Source: Luteimonas sp. S4-F44 (lineage in GTDB: Bacteria; Pseudomonadota; Gammaproteobacteria; Xanthomonadales; Xanthomonadaceae). From it: DNA of 64,000 nt. Below are positions 40,303 to 49,857 of the stretch, in pieces. Every line of letters starts with the position of its first letter. The first letter of the stretch is position 1. The position numbers and the translations under genes are program-made. The notes beneath the pieces are model-generated. The model did not search any database. It was not told the DNA's origin and saw only the letters and a program-made list of their open reading frames with translations. The stretch is taken from positions 806,001 through 870,000 of the forward strand of contig NZ_CP093340.1 in the NCBI RefSeq assembly GCF_022637415.1, read 5' to 3'.

Positions 40303-43047
40303 TCAGAAACGTTGGGTGTAGCGGACGTAAGGCACGCGACCCCAAGGATCGTAAAGGTACGAATCGTAGCTCGTGCCGCCAGTCGACCTGTCATACACAG
40401 GAATCCTGTTGGCGACATTGCTCACGCCGAGGGTGACCGTCGCGTTCCAAGGTGCCCTGTAGTTTATCTGCAGATCGTGCGTCAGATACGATGGAAGGCG
40501 GTCAGGGTACGTGTCAAGGCGCGCCATCTCTGCATTTTGTGACGCGGTGCGATCCTGATTTCGTTCCAGTGCGAGCCACTGACGATAGGACGTCGACTGG
40601 GTGCCGTGAATATAGTTAACGTTCCAGTTGACATCGACATCACCCATAGACCAGCTGTTGGTAAGCACAGCGCGTAAGCGCGGATAGCTCGGATTGCCGA
40701 CGACGCTGGCATTTCCGTTCGAGGCGTAATTGCTCACGTACCCCACGGTCAACTGGTTGCGCAGGCGGCCGCTATCTCCAAGGTCGATATTGGTGCGCGC
40801 GGTTAAATCATAGCCTTCGGTCTCGATCCAGCCGATATTCGCAGACCCCGTCTGCGCATTGAGGATCCCGCCGAAAACATCGTTATTGTTGAAGGAAGCA
40901 CCCAGGCCGAGCGATTCGTTCGGAAGGCTTGTGCCGGCCGGGAACTGGGTCAGTCCGCTCGGGCAGACTTGAATCGTACCGCGCAAGCAGCCGACGACAG
41001 TAGCTAATCCAATGCTCTGGATCGAGTCTTGGATCTCGATGTTGTAGTAGTCGAGGGTCAGATTCAGCCAGGCGCTCGCGTCCCAAACTGCACCCAAGCC
41101 CCACTGCTTAGATTGTTCTGACGTCAGGTTTGGGTTGGAGATGGAGTAGCTGTTCACCTGAGTCGAGCAGCTATCGCGGCCGGCCAGCATCTGGCATGTC
41201 GCTGGATCGGTAGTTGCGGCAGCGCTAAACGCGGTCTTCTGGGTCAGCACGTTCAGCGGCGGGGCCCGGAAGCCTTCGCCATAGGTGGCACGCAGTGTCA
41301 GATTGTCCAATGGCTGCCAGCGGAACGAGATCTTAGGGGCGAAATCGTTGCCGTAATCGCTGTAGCGCTCATATCGGCCAGCCAGATTGATCTCGAAGCC
41401 ATCGACCACCGGCAGTAGCAGTTCGCCGTAGGCCGCATAGACATCCCGCCCGCCCGCAGCCGAGTTACCGGCAGAACCCACAATCTGATTGGCCTCGGAC
41501 AGCGGGTCGTAGTTGTCCTGGTAGTACTCCTCGCGGAACTCGGCGCCTACAACCCCCGCGACAGTTCCGCCCGGGAGGCTGAACAGATCGAACGCAGCGC
41601 TTCCGAAGACCTCTTTGTTGGTGGTCTTCATGTCACGCGAAATGGTGGCGGTAAACCCCAGTGCCGAAGGATCACCAGCATACGGATCGTAGATATTGTA
41701 ATCGCCATTGTCGATCGCTTGCTGTGCGAGCCCACCAACTACATAGTTGGTACCGAGGCTAACAGCGCGCGACTCCACATATCTCGCTCCGAACTCGACA
41801 TCCACTTCGCCCACACGGCCTTCGAAGCCTCCGAGGAAGTTGTACGTCGTGTTCTCGACGGATCCATCGCGTTCACCCAGCGCAGCGAAGCGATGGAACA
41901 GATACAGATCACGTCCGACCAAGCTCTGGTAATAGGCATCGCTGGCGTAGGGATTGTTGCCTCCGATGGTGCCCGGATGATTCGCTGTGCCGTCCCTGAT
42001 GACGATCGCACCACCCGGCCATGGGCTGGAGGGAACCGAGGCAAAGCGGCCAAAGGTCTCAGATCGGGCGACGTTGGCACGGAAATAGGTAGTCCAATCG
42101 TCGTTGATCTGATAATCGCCGTTGAAGAAAATCGAGGTGTTCTCGACGCTCGTCAGATTGGCGGAAGTCGCACTGTGGTTGAACTGACAGACCTTGTTGA
42201 CGTCTTGGTAGAACAGGTCGCTGTCATCGCCATTGGTGCACAGTCCGGGCACTGAGGTGCCGAAGATTGGATGGACTAACCGTTGGCCCGCCGCAGTGGA
42301 GGGGGACAGTGCAAAGTTGTTCGCGTATACAGAGGTGCCCGGAGCGTCGTACCAGTAGTCGCGGTCACGAGTGAAGATGACGTCACGCTTGTTGTAGGAG
42401 GCGCCGGCAAGCACGCGGCTGCGATCGCTGGACGAGCCGAAGACGATGCTCATTTCTTCAGTGTCACCGCCCGGTTCCGTAGGGCGGCCGATGCCATAGG
42501 TGAATTCGACGCCGTCGAAGTCCTTGCGAGTGATGATGTTCACCACGCCACCCAGGGCATCCGAGCCGTAGATGGCCGATGCGCCGTCGGACAGAATTTC
42601 GATACGCTCAATGGCGGCCATCGGAATCGAGTTGAGATCCTGTGAGTTGCCGAGCATCGGCGCGGTAGGCGCGCGTCGGCCATCGATCAGGATCAGGGTA
42701 CGGGCTGTGCCGAGACCACGCAGGCTGATGCCTGAGAAACCGCCCCAGGAACTTCCCGACGTGGATTGATAAGAGCCGAATGAGTTCAGGCTGGTATTGC
42801 GCAGGTAGTCTGCAACGGATACGTCGCCGCTAGCCTCGAGTTGAGCGCGATCGATGACAACGACCGGCAACGCGCCCTCGATTTCGGCGCGTTTGATGCG
42901 AGAGCCAGTAACCTCAATGCGATCGAGCGTGGTGGCCTCCTCCGTACTGTCCTGTGCGAAGGCGGTTCCGGTAGCCGAGACCGTGGCGGTACCTGCAACG
43001 AGCGCGCACACAATCGAATCGCGAAGCCTGTTCGTCTTCAACTTCAT
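40303..43047 (-). CDS. TonB-dependent outer-membrane receptor
   Basis: The 914-aa protein has a signal peptide (about 1-31, ending TGTAFAQ), a plug domain (about 45-165) with VTGSRIKRAEIEGALPVVVI, SLRGLGTARTLILIDGRR and ERIEILSDGASAIYGSDALGG, and a long beta-barrel ending GRVPYVRYTQRF with the terminal phenylalanine needed for insertion. It resembles the large TonB receptors of Xanthomonadaceae and Caulobacter that import sugars, peptides or unknown compounds; no siderophore genes are nearby. The composition is less GC-rich than the rest of the window. It has its own terminator. Confidence 0.93.
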   Translation of the reverse strand: MKLKTNRLRDSIVCALVAGTATVSATGTAFAQDSTEEATTLDRIEVTGSRIKRAEIEGALPVVVIDRAQLEASGDVSVADYLRNTSLNSFGSYQSTSGSSWGGFSGISLRGLGTARTLILIDGRRAPTAPMLGNSQDLNSIPMAAIERIEILSDGASAIYGSDALGGVVNIITRKDFDGVEFTYGIGRPTEPGGDTEEMSIVFGSSSDRSRVLAGASYNKRDVIFTRDRDYWYDAPGTSVYANNFALSPSTAAGQRLVHPIFGTSVPGLCTNGDDSDLFYQDVNKVCQFNHSATSANLTSVENTSIFFNGDYQINDDWTTYFRANVARSETFGRFASVPSSPWPGGAIVIRDGTANHPGTIGGNNPYASDAYYQSLVGRDLYLFHRFAALGERDGSVENTTYNFLGGFEGRVGEVDVEFGARYVESRAVSLGTNYVVGGLAQQAIDNGDYNIYDPYAGDPSALGFTATISRDMKTTNKEVFGSAAFDLFSLPGGTVAGVVGAEFREEYYQDNYDPLSEANQIVGSAGNSAAGGRDVYAAYGELLLPVVDGFEINLAGRYERYSDYGNDFAPKISFRWQPLDNLTLRATYGEGFRAPPLNVLTQKTAFSAAATTDPATCQMLAGRDSCSTQVNSYSISNPNLTSEQSKQWGLGAVWDASAWLNLTLDYYNIEIQDSIQSIGLATVVGCLRGTIQVCPSGLTQFPAGTSLPNESLGLGASFNNNDVFGGILNAQTGSANIGWIETEGYDLTARTNIDLGDSGRLRNQLTVGYVSNYASNGNASVVGNPSYPRLRAVLTNSWSMGDVDVNWNVNYIHGTQSTSYRQWLALERNQDRTASQNAEMARLDTYPDRLPSYLTHDLQINYRAPWNATVTLGVSNVANRIPVYDRSTGGTSYDSYLYDPWGRVPYVRYTQRF

Positions 43048-43282
43048 TCCTCTCTCTCCAAGTCAGTCTTGGGATTTCCCCAGGGGAACCCGCCGCAGGC
43101 GTCAAGCGAAACGCCAAATCCAGCAAGGTTGCGTCCGATACTAGCGGGGGGGAGAGAAAAATTAAAGCTCCGTTAACGAAATGCTTGCGCGATGTGAAAT
43201 CGCTTGAAACGACGATACGACGCCATTCAAGCTGAATAGACATTCAGCTTGGTCGATGCGTTGTTCTGTGTGGAAGTGGGGC

Positions 43283-43309
43283 AAAAAAAGGGCGCCGATG
43301 GCGCCCTTC
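43283..43309 (-). terminator. intrinsic terminator of the 283-aa exported protein gene
   Basis: GGGCGCC (43290-43296) and GGCGCCC (43300-43306) form a perfect 7-bp stem with a three-base loop. On the minus strand it is followed by seven T residues (complement of 43283-43289). It starts immediately after the gene's TAA. Confidence 0.92.
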
Positions 43310-44161
43310 TTACAGATCCTGTTGGTACCGGATGTACGGCACGGCGCCGTCGTCGTCGGGCAGGTCGGCCATCCGCGAGAACGGGTTCTTGCCGCGGGTG
43401 ATGACGTTCTCGGCACCGACGGTGAGCTGACCGCTCCAGGGCGTGCGCCAGCTGACGCCCACACCCAAGCCTTCCCACTTCGGAAGTCCCGGGGTATCGA
43501 CCACCTGGCCGACGATGTTCGCGCTGAAGCGCCCGATGCCGCCGCCGACGCTGACGCTGCTGCTGGTCCACTGGTCGCTGAGGTCGGGCGGTGCGGTCGC
43601 CGATGGGATCAGGGTGGCCTTGGCCAGCGTTCCGGCCAGCGAGACATACGCGTCGTCGCCGATGTTCTTCCGTGCGAACACGGTCAGGTCGTGGACGTCG
43701 ACCTGGCCGGCCGAGCCGCCACGCGCGGGCGTCAGCCAGCCCGGCAGGGTGTCGCGGCCTTCGCCGAGCGTCATGCCGACACCGCCGCCAGGGCGGCTGA
43801 AAGATGCGGTCGCGGTGGCCCGGCGGTTGCCGGGCACCGGGTCGTCGAGGGAGGCGAGCTGGCAATTGCGCGCCAGGCTGCTGACGGCACCGTTGAAGCT
43901 GCTGCCGGGGCTGCACAGCAAGGCGAGCGAACTGCCGGGTTCGAGGCCGAAGGCGGCATCGAATCGGTTCTCGCCCAGGCGCCAGCGTCCGCCGGCCTGA
44001 TGCGGCGTGGCCGGTTCCAGGACGAGGAAGGCTTCGACCTTGCCGGATGTATCGAGGACCGGCAGCACGGTCTGGTTACGCCTGTCCTGCGCATGCGCAC
44101 CCGCCGCCACGCAGAGCGCGAGGGAGGAGGCAAGCAGCAGTGGCGTCAAGGACAGTCGCAT
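43310..44161 (-). CDS. exported protein with a TonB-receptor-like C-terminus
   Basis: The 283-aa product has a signal peptide (about 1-24, ending GAHAQ), a middle part of alternating polar/hydrophobic strands, and a C-terminus that parallels the last strands of the neighbouring TonB receptor: RTPWSGQLTVGAENV against RAPWNATVTLGVSNV, and AVPYIRYQQDL against RVPYVRYTQRF. There is no plug domain. It is likely an outer-membrane beta-barrel or a barrel fragment with another role. I do not recognise a named family. Its GC content is high, unlike the receptor. Confidence 0.7.
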   Translation of the reverse strand: MRLSLTPLLLASSLALCVAAGAHAQDRRNQTVLPVLDTSGKVEAFLVLEPATPHQAGGRWRLGENRFDAAFGLEPGSSLALLCSPGSSFNGAVSSLARNCQLASLDDPVPGNRRATATASFSRPGGGVGMTLGEGRDTLPGWLTPARGGSAGQVDVHDLTVFARKNIGDDAYVSLAGTLAKATLIPSATAPPDLSDQWTSSSVSVGGGIGRFSANIVGQVVDTPGLPKWEGLGVGVSWRTPWSGQLTVGAENVITRGKNPFSRMADLPDDDGAVPYIRYQQDL

Positions 44162-44266
44162 GGCCGATGTGACCCGGTCGTCGCCGGGAAGTTCCCCAGA
44201 TTCACCGACCCTACTCTAGAGGGTTTATGTTTATTTAACAATCCTGCCCATGCCCCGGCAGGGCCC

Positions 44267-45172
44267 CTATTGCAACCGATCCGAGGCCTCGCCGCTGGCC
44301 ACCGGGGCCGCGAGCAGATTCTCGATCTCGTCCGCGGAGAACCGGTAGACACGACCGCAGAATTCGCAGGTGACCGAGGCCTCACCGTCGACCGCCGCTG
44401 CGCGGGCTTCCGTTTCGCCCAGCGAGACCAGCATCGCCTCCACGCGCTCGCGCGAACATGAGCAGGCGAAGGCCAGCGGACGCTCGCCGAGCAACTGCGG
44501 GTCATCGTCGGGAAACAACCGCGCCAACAGCGTTTCGACGGGCCATCGAAGCAACTCGCCGGTCGAGAGCGTGTCAAACAGGATGCTCGCCCGGTTCCAG
44601 CCGTCCTCGTCGCCCTCGTCGCCCGGCAGCTTCTGCAGCATCAATCCGGCGGCGTGGTCGCCCTCGACCGCGAGCAGCACGCGCGTGGGCAACTGCTCGG
44701 ACTGGCGGAAGTAGTCCTCGAACGCGCCAGACAGCGATTCAGACTGCAGGCCGACCAGGCCCTGGTACCGCATCGGCTCGCGGCCCTGTGCGGGGTTTTC
44801 GATCGTCAGCGCCAGGATCGCGTCGTCGCCGAGCGTGCGCAGGTCGCGCGAGATGGTCTCCGCGCCGACCTCGGCGATCCGCGCGATGCCGCGGATGGTG
44901 CCGGCCGCGGTGCACTCGGCAAACAGCGCCCGCAGCGGTCCGGATGCGCGCAGTTGCACCGACAGCCGGCCATCGACCTTGGCATGGCCGGTGAACAGCG
45001 CGGCCGCGGCGCAGGCCTCGCCCAGCAGGACTTCGACCGAGGCGGGATAGCGGGCGTTCGCCAAGACCCGGCGCCAGGTCTCGGTCAGGTGCACCCGGAC
45101 GCCGCGCACGCCGGCGCGCTGAAGCAGGAAGCGGGACAGCCGGTCGCTGTCGGGAGCGGAGGTTTCGGTCAT
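44267..45172 (-). CDS. hslO: redox-regulated chaperone Hsp33
   Basis: Hsp33 is a holdase activated when oxidation releases zinc from four cysteines. The 301-aa protein has the N-terminal Hsp33 domain ([33 protein letters not shown]) and the C-terminal redox switch CSC followed some 30 residues later by CEFC. The ATG at 45172 begins the conserved sequence. It is divergent from mtgA. Confidence 0.95.
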   Translation of the reverse strand: MTETSAPDSDRLSRFLLQRAGVRGVRVHLTETWRRVLANARYPASVEVLLGEACAAAALFTGHAKVDGRLSVQLRASGPLRALFAECTAAGTIRGIARIAEVGAETISRDLRTLGDDAILALTIENPAQGREPMRYQGLVGLQSESLSGAFEDYFRQSEQLPTRVLLAVEGDHAAGLMLQKLPGDEGDEDGWNRASILFDTLSTGELLRWPVETLLARLFPDDDPQLLGERPLAFACSCSRERVEAMLVSLGETEARAAAVDGEASVTCEFCGRVYRFSADEIENLLAAPVASGEASDRLQ

Positions 45173-45232
45173 GAGGTCGTCGGGAAGCAGCGGCGATTGG
45201 CGGCATCGGGCATGCCCGATACAGTGGCCGCC

Positions 45233-46009
45233 ATGATGCAGTCGGTTCGAGAAGATGGGGACGAGGGCGGCGCTGCGCAAGCAGGCTTTGGCCATCGAGG
45301 CAAGCCGCCGCGTCGGCGCCGATGGCTGCGCCGGCTGCTGTGGCTGCCGGCGCTGGCGATTGGGTTCACCGTGCTGCAGGTCCTGGTGCTGCGTGTCGTC
45401 GATCCGCCATTCTCGACAGTCATGGCACTCCGCCAGATCGAGGCTTGGACGGGCGGCGAGGACGAGTTCGTGCTCTATCACCAGTGGCGTGATCTGGACC
45501 AGATCGCGCCATCGCTCGCGGTCTCGGTGATTGCTGCCGAGGACCAGAACTTCGCGCGGCATCGCGGCTTCGACCTCGAGGCGATCGAGCGTGCACGCGC
45601 ACACAACGCGCGCGGCCGTTCGACACGGGGTGCGAGCACGATCAGCCAGCAGACAGCCAAGAACCTGTTCCTGTGGAGCGGACGCAGTTGGGTGCGCAAG
45701 GGCCTGGAGGCCTGGTACACAGTGCTGATTGAATGGCTTTGGCCCAAGACCCGGATTCTGGAGGTCTACCTGAACGTCGCCGAGTTCGGCGACGGGATCT
45801 ACGGTGCCCAGGCGGCCGCGCGCGCGCATTTCGGCAAGGACGCGGCGCAACTGTCGCGTGCGCAGAGTGCGCGGTTGGCGGCGGTGCTGCCGAGCCCGCG
45901 GCGCTACAACGCCGCCCATCCTGGGCCTTATGTCCAGCGCCGAGCGCAGTGGATCGAACGCAATGCCCGCCAGATCGGCGGCGAGGCCTATCTGGACGCG
46001 CTGCGATGA
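45233..46009 (+). CDS. mtgA: monofunctional peptidoglycan glycosyltransferase MtgA
   Basis: MtgA polymerises lipid II glycan strands at the periplasmic face. The 258-aa protein has one N-terminal helix (about 33-53) and a GT51 domain with the catalytic glutamate in [17 protein letters not shown], then [16 protein letters not shown] and [22 protein letters not shown]. Several ATG codons are clustered at the start (45212, 45233, 45236). The stop overlaps the next gene in ATGA (46006-46009). Confidence 0.94.
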   Translation: MMQSVREDGDEGGAAQAGFGHRGKPPRRRRWLRRLLWLPALAIGFTVLQVLVLRVVDPPFSTVMALRQIEAWTGGEDEFVLYHQWRDLDQIAPSLAVSVIAAEDQNFARHRGFDLEAIERARAHNARGRSTRGASTISQQTAKNLFLWSGRSWVRKGLEAWYTVLIEWLWPKTRILEVYLNVAEFGDGIYGAQAAARAHFGKDAAQLSRAQSARLAAVLPSPRRYNAAHPGPYVQRRAQWIERNARQIGGEAYLDALR

Positions 46010-47025
46010 GCGCCGGCGCGCTGGCCGAGCGCCTGACGATCGTCATCGCCGCCTTCGACGAAGCGCGGTCGCTGCCGCTGTTGCATCCCAGGATCGCCGC
46101 GGTCATGGAGGCGCTCGCCGGCGATGGGATCGACGCGGGCGTGTTGTATGTCGACGACGGCAGTACCGACGGGACCTGGGACGTGCTGCAGGCGCTGGCG
46201 GTATCGGATCGGCGGGTGTCGCTGCTGCGGCTGTCGCGTAATTTCGGCAAGGAGATCGCGCTGACCGCCGGCCTGGACCTGGTGACCGAGGGGGCGGCGA
46301 TGATCCTCGATGCCGATGGCCAGGATCCGCCGGAGCTGATCCCGCGCTTCGTCGCGCTCTGGCGCCAGGGCTACGACGACGTCCACGGGACCCGGGCCAG
46401 CCGAGAGGGCGAGCGGTGGTTCAAGAAGCTCACCGCGCACGTGTTCTACCGGGTGATGCAGCGGCTCGCCAAGACCCCGGTGCCGGCCGATACCGGTGAC
46501 TACCGGCTGCTGTCGCCGCGCGCGCTGGCCGCGCTGCGCCAGTTGCGCGAGCGGCACCGGTTCATGAAGGGCTTGTTCGGCTGGATCGGGTTCAATCGGG
46601 TCGCGCTGCCCTACGAGCGGCACGCGCGTCTGGCGGGGCGCACGAAGTTCGGCTTCTGGCGATTGTGGAATTTCGCGCTCGAAGGCGTGACCAGTTTCTC
46701 GACCGCGCCGTTGCGGCTGGCGACCTATGTCGGCGTGTTCACCGCGCTCGGCGCGTTCGCCTTCGCATTGTGGGTCATCACCAAGGCGATGCTGTTCGGC
46801 GATCGCGTGGCCGGCTGGCCGACGATGATGGCCGTGATCCTGTTTCTCGGGGGCGTGCAACTGGTGGCGCTGGGCGTGATCGGCGAGTACCTGGGCCGGC
46901 TGTACGAGGAGTCCAAGCAGCGGCCGCTCTACTTCGTGCGAGATTGGCATCCGGCGGGCGCCGCCAGGCCTGCCGTCGACAATCCAGTCGACCACAATCC
47001 AGTCGACCACCGCCACAACGGCTGA
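46006..47025 (+). CDS. GT2 family glycosyltransferase (GtrB/DPM1-like)
   Basis: The 339-aa protein has a cytoplasmic GT2 domain with [27 protein letters not shown] and the [11 protein letters not shown] metal/sugar site, then two C-terminal membrane helices. This is the layout of GtrB-type enzymes that transfer glucose or another sugar to undecaprenyl phosphate. The last residues contain the duplicated [10 protein letters not shown], made by a 15-bp tandem repeat. Coupling to mtgA suggests a cell-envelope role. Confidence 0.9.
   Translation: MSAGALAERLTIVIAAFDEARSLPLLHPRIAAVMEALAGDGIDAGVLYVDDGSTDGTWDVLQALAVSDRRVSLLRLSRNFGKEIALTAGLDLVTEGAAMILDADGQDPPELIPRFVALWRQGYDDVHGTRASREGERWFKKLTAHVFYRVMQRLAKTPVPADTGDYRLLSPRALAALRQLRERHRFMKGLFGWIGFNRVALPYERHARLAGRTKFGFWRLWNFALEGVTSFSTAPLRLATYVGVFTALGAFAFALWVITKAMLFGDRVAGWPTMMAVILFLGGVQLVALGVIGEYLGRLYEESKQRPLYFVRDWHPAGAARPAVDNPVDHNPVDHRHNG
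46981..47010 (+). repeat. 15-bp exact tandem repeat in the GT2 3' end
   Basis: AATCCAGTCGACCAC occurs twice in succession (46981-46995 and 46996-47010), in frame, encoding NPVDH twice near the C-terminus. It looks like a recent slippage duplication. Confidence 0.85.
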
Positions 47026-47028
47026 GGC

Positions 47029-49008
47029 TCACTTGGCGTAGGCGCCGCCGCAGTTGCTGTCCTCGCCACCGCCCAGTTCCAGGGTTGCCAGCAGCGCTGC
47101 GGGCGGCGCGATCGAACCGAGCGCGAGCGCGAGTGCGCCACGCAGGCCCAGCCGGGCCATGTCGGGACGGAAGCTGGGATCGGCGAAGGTGCCGCCGATG
47201 ACCAGCGGCGAGCGCAGCGCGAGGATGCTGCGGTCCTTGGGGCGCGGGCGCAGTTCCAGATCCAGCGTCTCCTGGCCGAGGTCGATGCGACCGTCGCCAA
47301 CGATCAAAGTGTCGGTGGTGTCGAATGCGAGCGCGCGGCTTTGCATGACGCCCTTCTGCACGCCGAAATCGGCGAATGCGCAGCGGACCGGAATCTGCTT
47401 GTCCTTGCCGATCAGGTACTTGAGGGTTTCGTAGATGTCGATTCCGGCCAGTTCGACGAGCATGTTGCTGACCCGTCCCTTGCCCATGCCGACGGCGATG
47501 TCGCCGTTGGCGCTGCCCAGCATCGCGGCCACCGAGTTGCCGGTGCCGGCGAGGTTGAAATCGCCGCCGATCTTGCCCACCGCCTGGTTGGCGAGGGCGG
47601 TATCGGGGAACAGGCCGCCCAGATCGACGCGGCGGACGCTGGCCTGAAGCCGGGTATCGATGGTGTCCTTGCGCGCATCCATGCGGACGGTCGAGCGGAT
47701 GTTGCCGCCGGCGACGCCGAAGTTCAGCGGGTCGAGCCGGAGCAGGCCGGCCTCGAGTTTGAGGTGGGCATCCATGTCGTCGATCGGCAGTCTCGGCGCG
47801 TTGATGCGTTGCGCATGCAGGCGCACATCGGCGTCCATCGAGCGCAACTTGCCGAGCTCATAGGGCGTATCGGGGATCACCTTGCCGCGGGCGGCCAGGG
47901 CCTGCTCGCGGCGGACGAGTTCGGGATCCAGCGGGGCATCGCCCTCGGCGTCGGGGGTGCCGCCGATGAAGCCGGCCAGGTCATCAAGATCCAGCCGCCT
48001 GGACACCAGGTCGGCCTGCAGGAACGGGCGCTCACCACCGATGGTGAAGGCGGCCGAACCGCCGAGGTCGCTCTGGCCGACCTTGCCGGTGAAGCCGTCG
48101 TAGTGCCAGGTCTGGCCATCGCGGGTCAGGCGCCCGTCGAGGGCGTAGGGCGGGGTGTCGGGCAGCGCGACGCCGACCAGCGGATACAGATGTTCGAGGT
48201 TGCGCCCGGACAGCGCGAATTGCAGATCGAAATCGCGCAGTTCGAACGGCGCGGTGAGGCTGCCGCGCGCGTGTGCGTGGGTGGTGCCGGCCGACGCGCG
48301 CAGGTCGAGGTGATAGGGCTTGTCCTCGTCCTGCAACGCGAGCGGTGATTCGGCCACGCCTTCGAGCGTGAAGCGGTTGCCGCTCCACTGGCCATCGCCT
48401 TCGATCGCGATCGAAGGCGCGGCGTCGGTCCCCGCGCGCGGTGGCCGGCTGACCAGGCGTACGTCGACCCGGGTCTTGCTCGATGCGTCGACGAAGCGCA
48501 GGCGCCCGTCATCGACCCAGAGACGGCGGATCTGCATCGGCTCGCCGTCGCCATCGCCCATGTCGAACGTCCAGTTGCCGCCGTTGCCGTCCGGGTTGGT
48601 TTCGAGCAGCAGCACCGGGCGCGCCAGGCGGATCTCGGGCAGGCGGATGCGGCCGCGCAGCAGCGGAAAGACTTCGACCTGGAGCTCCAGCCGGTCCGCC
48701 GCCGCCATCGTCCTGTCCTGGGCCCAGTCGGCGTTGGCGAAGCGCAGGCGATCCGCACGCACCGTGGTCACCCGGCCCAGGTCGACATCGAGGTCGCCGC
48801 CGATCTGCAGGACGCGGCCTGTCTGCGCGTGGACGATGCGCTCGACCGGGCGTTTGAACCAGTTCCAGTCCCAGAAGATGATCAGCAGCAGCATCAGCGC
48901 GGCGATCACCGCCAGCACGATGCGCCAGGGGTGGCCGGAGAACGCGTCGCGCACGCGCCTAGCGGGCGCGCGATGCGGCGGCGCGGGTGTGGGCGTGGGA
49001 TCGGTCAT
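47029..49008 (-). CDS. AsmA family protein
   Basis: The 659-aa protein has one N-terminal membrane helix (about 33-55) and a long beta-rich periplasmic part, with the AsmA start GRVLQIGGDLDVDLGRVTTVRADRLRFANADW in outline and the AsmA C-terminal region (GGDFNLAGTGNSVAAMLGSANGDIAVGMGKG in outline). AsmA-like proteins are thought to move phospholipids between membranes. It may begin at a TTG seven codons upstream, but the ATG at 49008 is preferred. It converges with the GT2 gene. Confidence 0.87.
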   Translation of the reverse strand: MTDPTPTPAPPHRAPARRVRDAFSGHPWRIVLAVIAALMLLLIIFWDWNWFKRPVERIVHAQTGRVLQIGGDLDVDLGRVTTVRADRLRFANADWAQDRTMAAADRLELQVEVFPLLRGRIRLPEIRLARPVLLLETNPDGNGGNWTFDMGDGDGEPMQIRRLWVDDGRLRFVDASSKTRVDVRLVSRPPRAGTDAAPSIAIEGDGQWSGNRFTLEGVAESPLALQDEDKPYHLDLRASAGTTHAHARGSLTAPFELRDFDLQFALSGRNLEHLYPLVGVALPDTPPYALDGRLTRDGQTWHYDGFTGKVGQSDLGGSAAFTIGGERPFLQADLVSRRLDLDDLAGFIGGTPDAEGDAPLDPELVRREQALAARGKVIPDTPYELGKLRSMDADVRLHAQRINAPRLPIDDMDAHLKLEAGLLRLDPLNFGVAGGNIRSTVRMDARKDTIDTRLQASVRRVDLGGLFPDTALANQAVGKIGGDFNLAGTGNSVAAMLGSANGDIAVGMGKGRVSNMLVELAGIDIYETLKYLIGKDKQIPVRCAFADFGVQKGVMQSRALAFDTTDTLIVGDGRIDLGQETLDLELRPRPKDRSILALRSPLVIGGTFADPSFRPDMARLGLRGALALALGSIAPPAALLATLELGGGEDSNCGGAYAK

Positions 49009-49118
49009 CGGCTTGCGTCCTGTTTGCAAGGCACCTTCCCGCCGGATCGATCAAGCCCCGGTGAACCCGTTGTGGCGCGTTCAGTCCATCGGTGTGGATA
49101 TCACAGCGCGCCGTCGCG

Positions 49119-49772
49119 TCAGCGGGCCGGTACGACCTGGGCCAGCACCGCGACGTAATGACAGACGCTGCCGGCGATGCAGAACAGGTGCCAGATCGCA
49201 TGCGCATAGGGGATCGACTCGCGCATGTAGAAGAACGTGCCCAGGGTGTAGAACACGCCGCCGGCGATGATCCAGCTCAGGGTCCAGGTGTCGAGCGCGG
49301 CGGCGACCGGGCCGATTGCGATCACCACCAGCCAGCCCATCGCCACATAGATCGCGGTCGACAGACCACGGAAGCGGCCGGTGTAGAACAGCTTGAACAC
49401 CACGCCGGCCAGCGCCAGGGTCCAGATGGTGCCAAACAGCCACCAGCCCAATGGGCCGCGCAGCCCGATCAGCGTGAACGGCGTGTAGGTGCCGGCGATC
49501 AACAGGTAGATCGCGCAGTGGTCGAATACTTTCAGCCGGCCCTTGAGGACCGGGTGGTGGATGGCGTGGTAGAGCGTCGAGGCCAGGTAAAGCAGCAGCA
49601 ACGTGATGCCGAAGACGATCGAGGCGCCGAGTTGCCAGCCGTTTCCGAACAGCGCAGCGAGCGTGATCAGCACCGCGCTGGCGGCGAGCGCCGCGGTCGC
49701 GCCGAGGCCATGGGTCAGCGCGCTCGCGAATTCCTCGCGCTTCTCGCGCGCGGACAGGGCAGGGGAAGGCAT
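49119..49772 (-). CDS. hemolysin III family membrane protein (PAQR/YqfA-like)
   Basis: The 217-aa protein has seven hydrophobic segments and the conserved PAQR histidine motifs: ALTHGLGA, LYLASTLYHAIHHP, FDHCAIYLLIAGTYTPF and HAIWHLFCIAGSVCHY. The histidines probably bind zinc; members may be hydrolases, and the haemolysin name is historical. The ATG at 49772 fits the family N-terminus. It lies downstream of prfC on the same strand. Confidence 0.92.
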   Translation of the reverse strand: MPSPALSAREKREEFASALTHGLGATAALAASAVLITLAALFGNGWQLGASIVFGITLLLLYLASTLYHAIHHPVLKGRLKVFDHCAIYLLIAGTYTPFTLIGLRGPLGWWLFGTIWTLALAGVVFKLFYTGRFRGLSTAIYVAMGWLVVIAIGPVAAALDTWTLSWIIAGGVFYTLGTFFYMRESIPYAHAIWHLFCIAGSVCHYVAVLAQVVPAR

Positions 49773-49857
49773 GGTGGTGCGTCCGACGGGGGAGGGACTG
49801 GTCGGATTATGACTCCCGCGGCGTGCTCCTGTCAGACCGCGCCGGTCGAGCCGGCGT

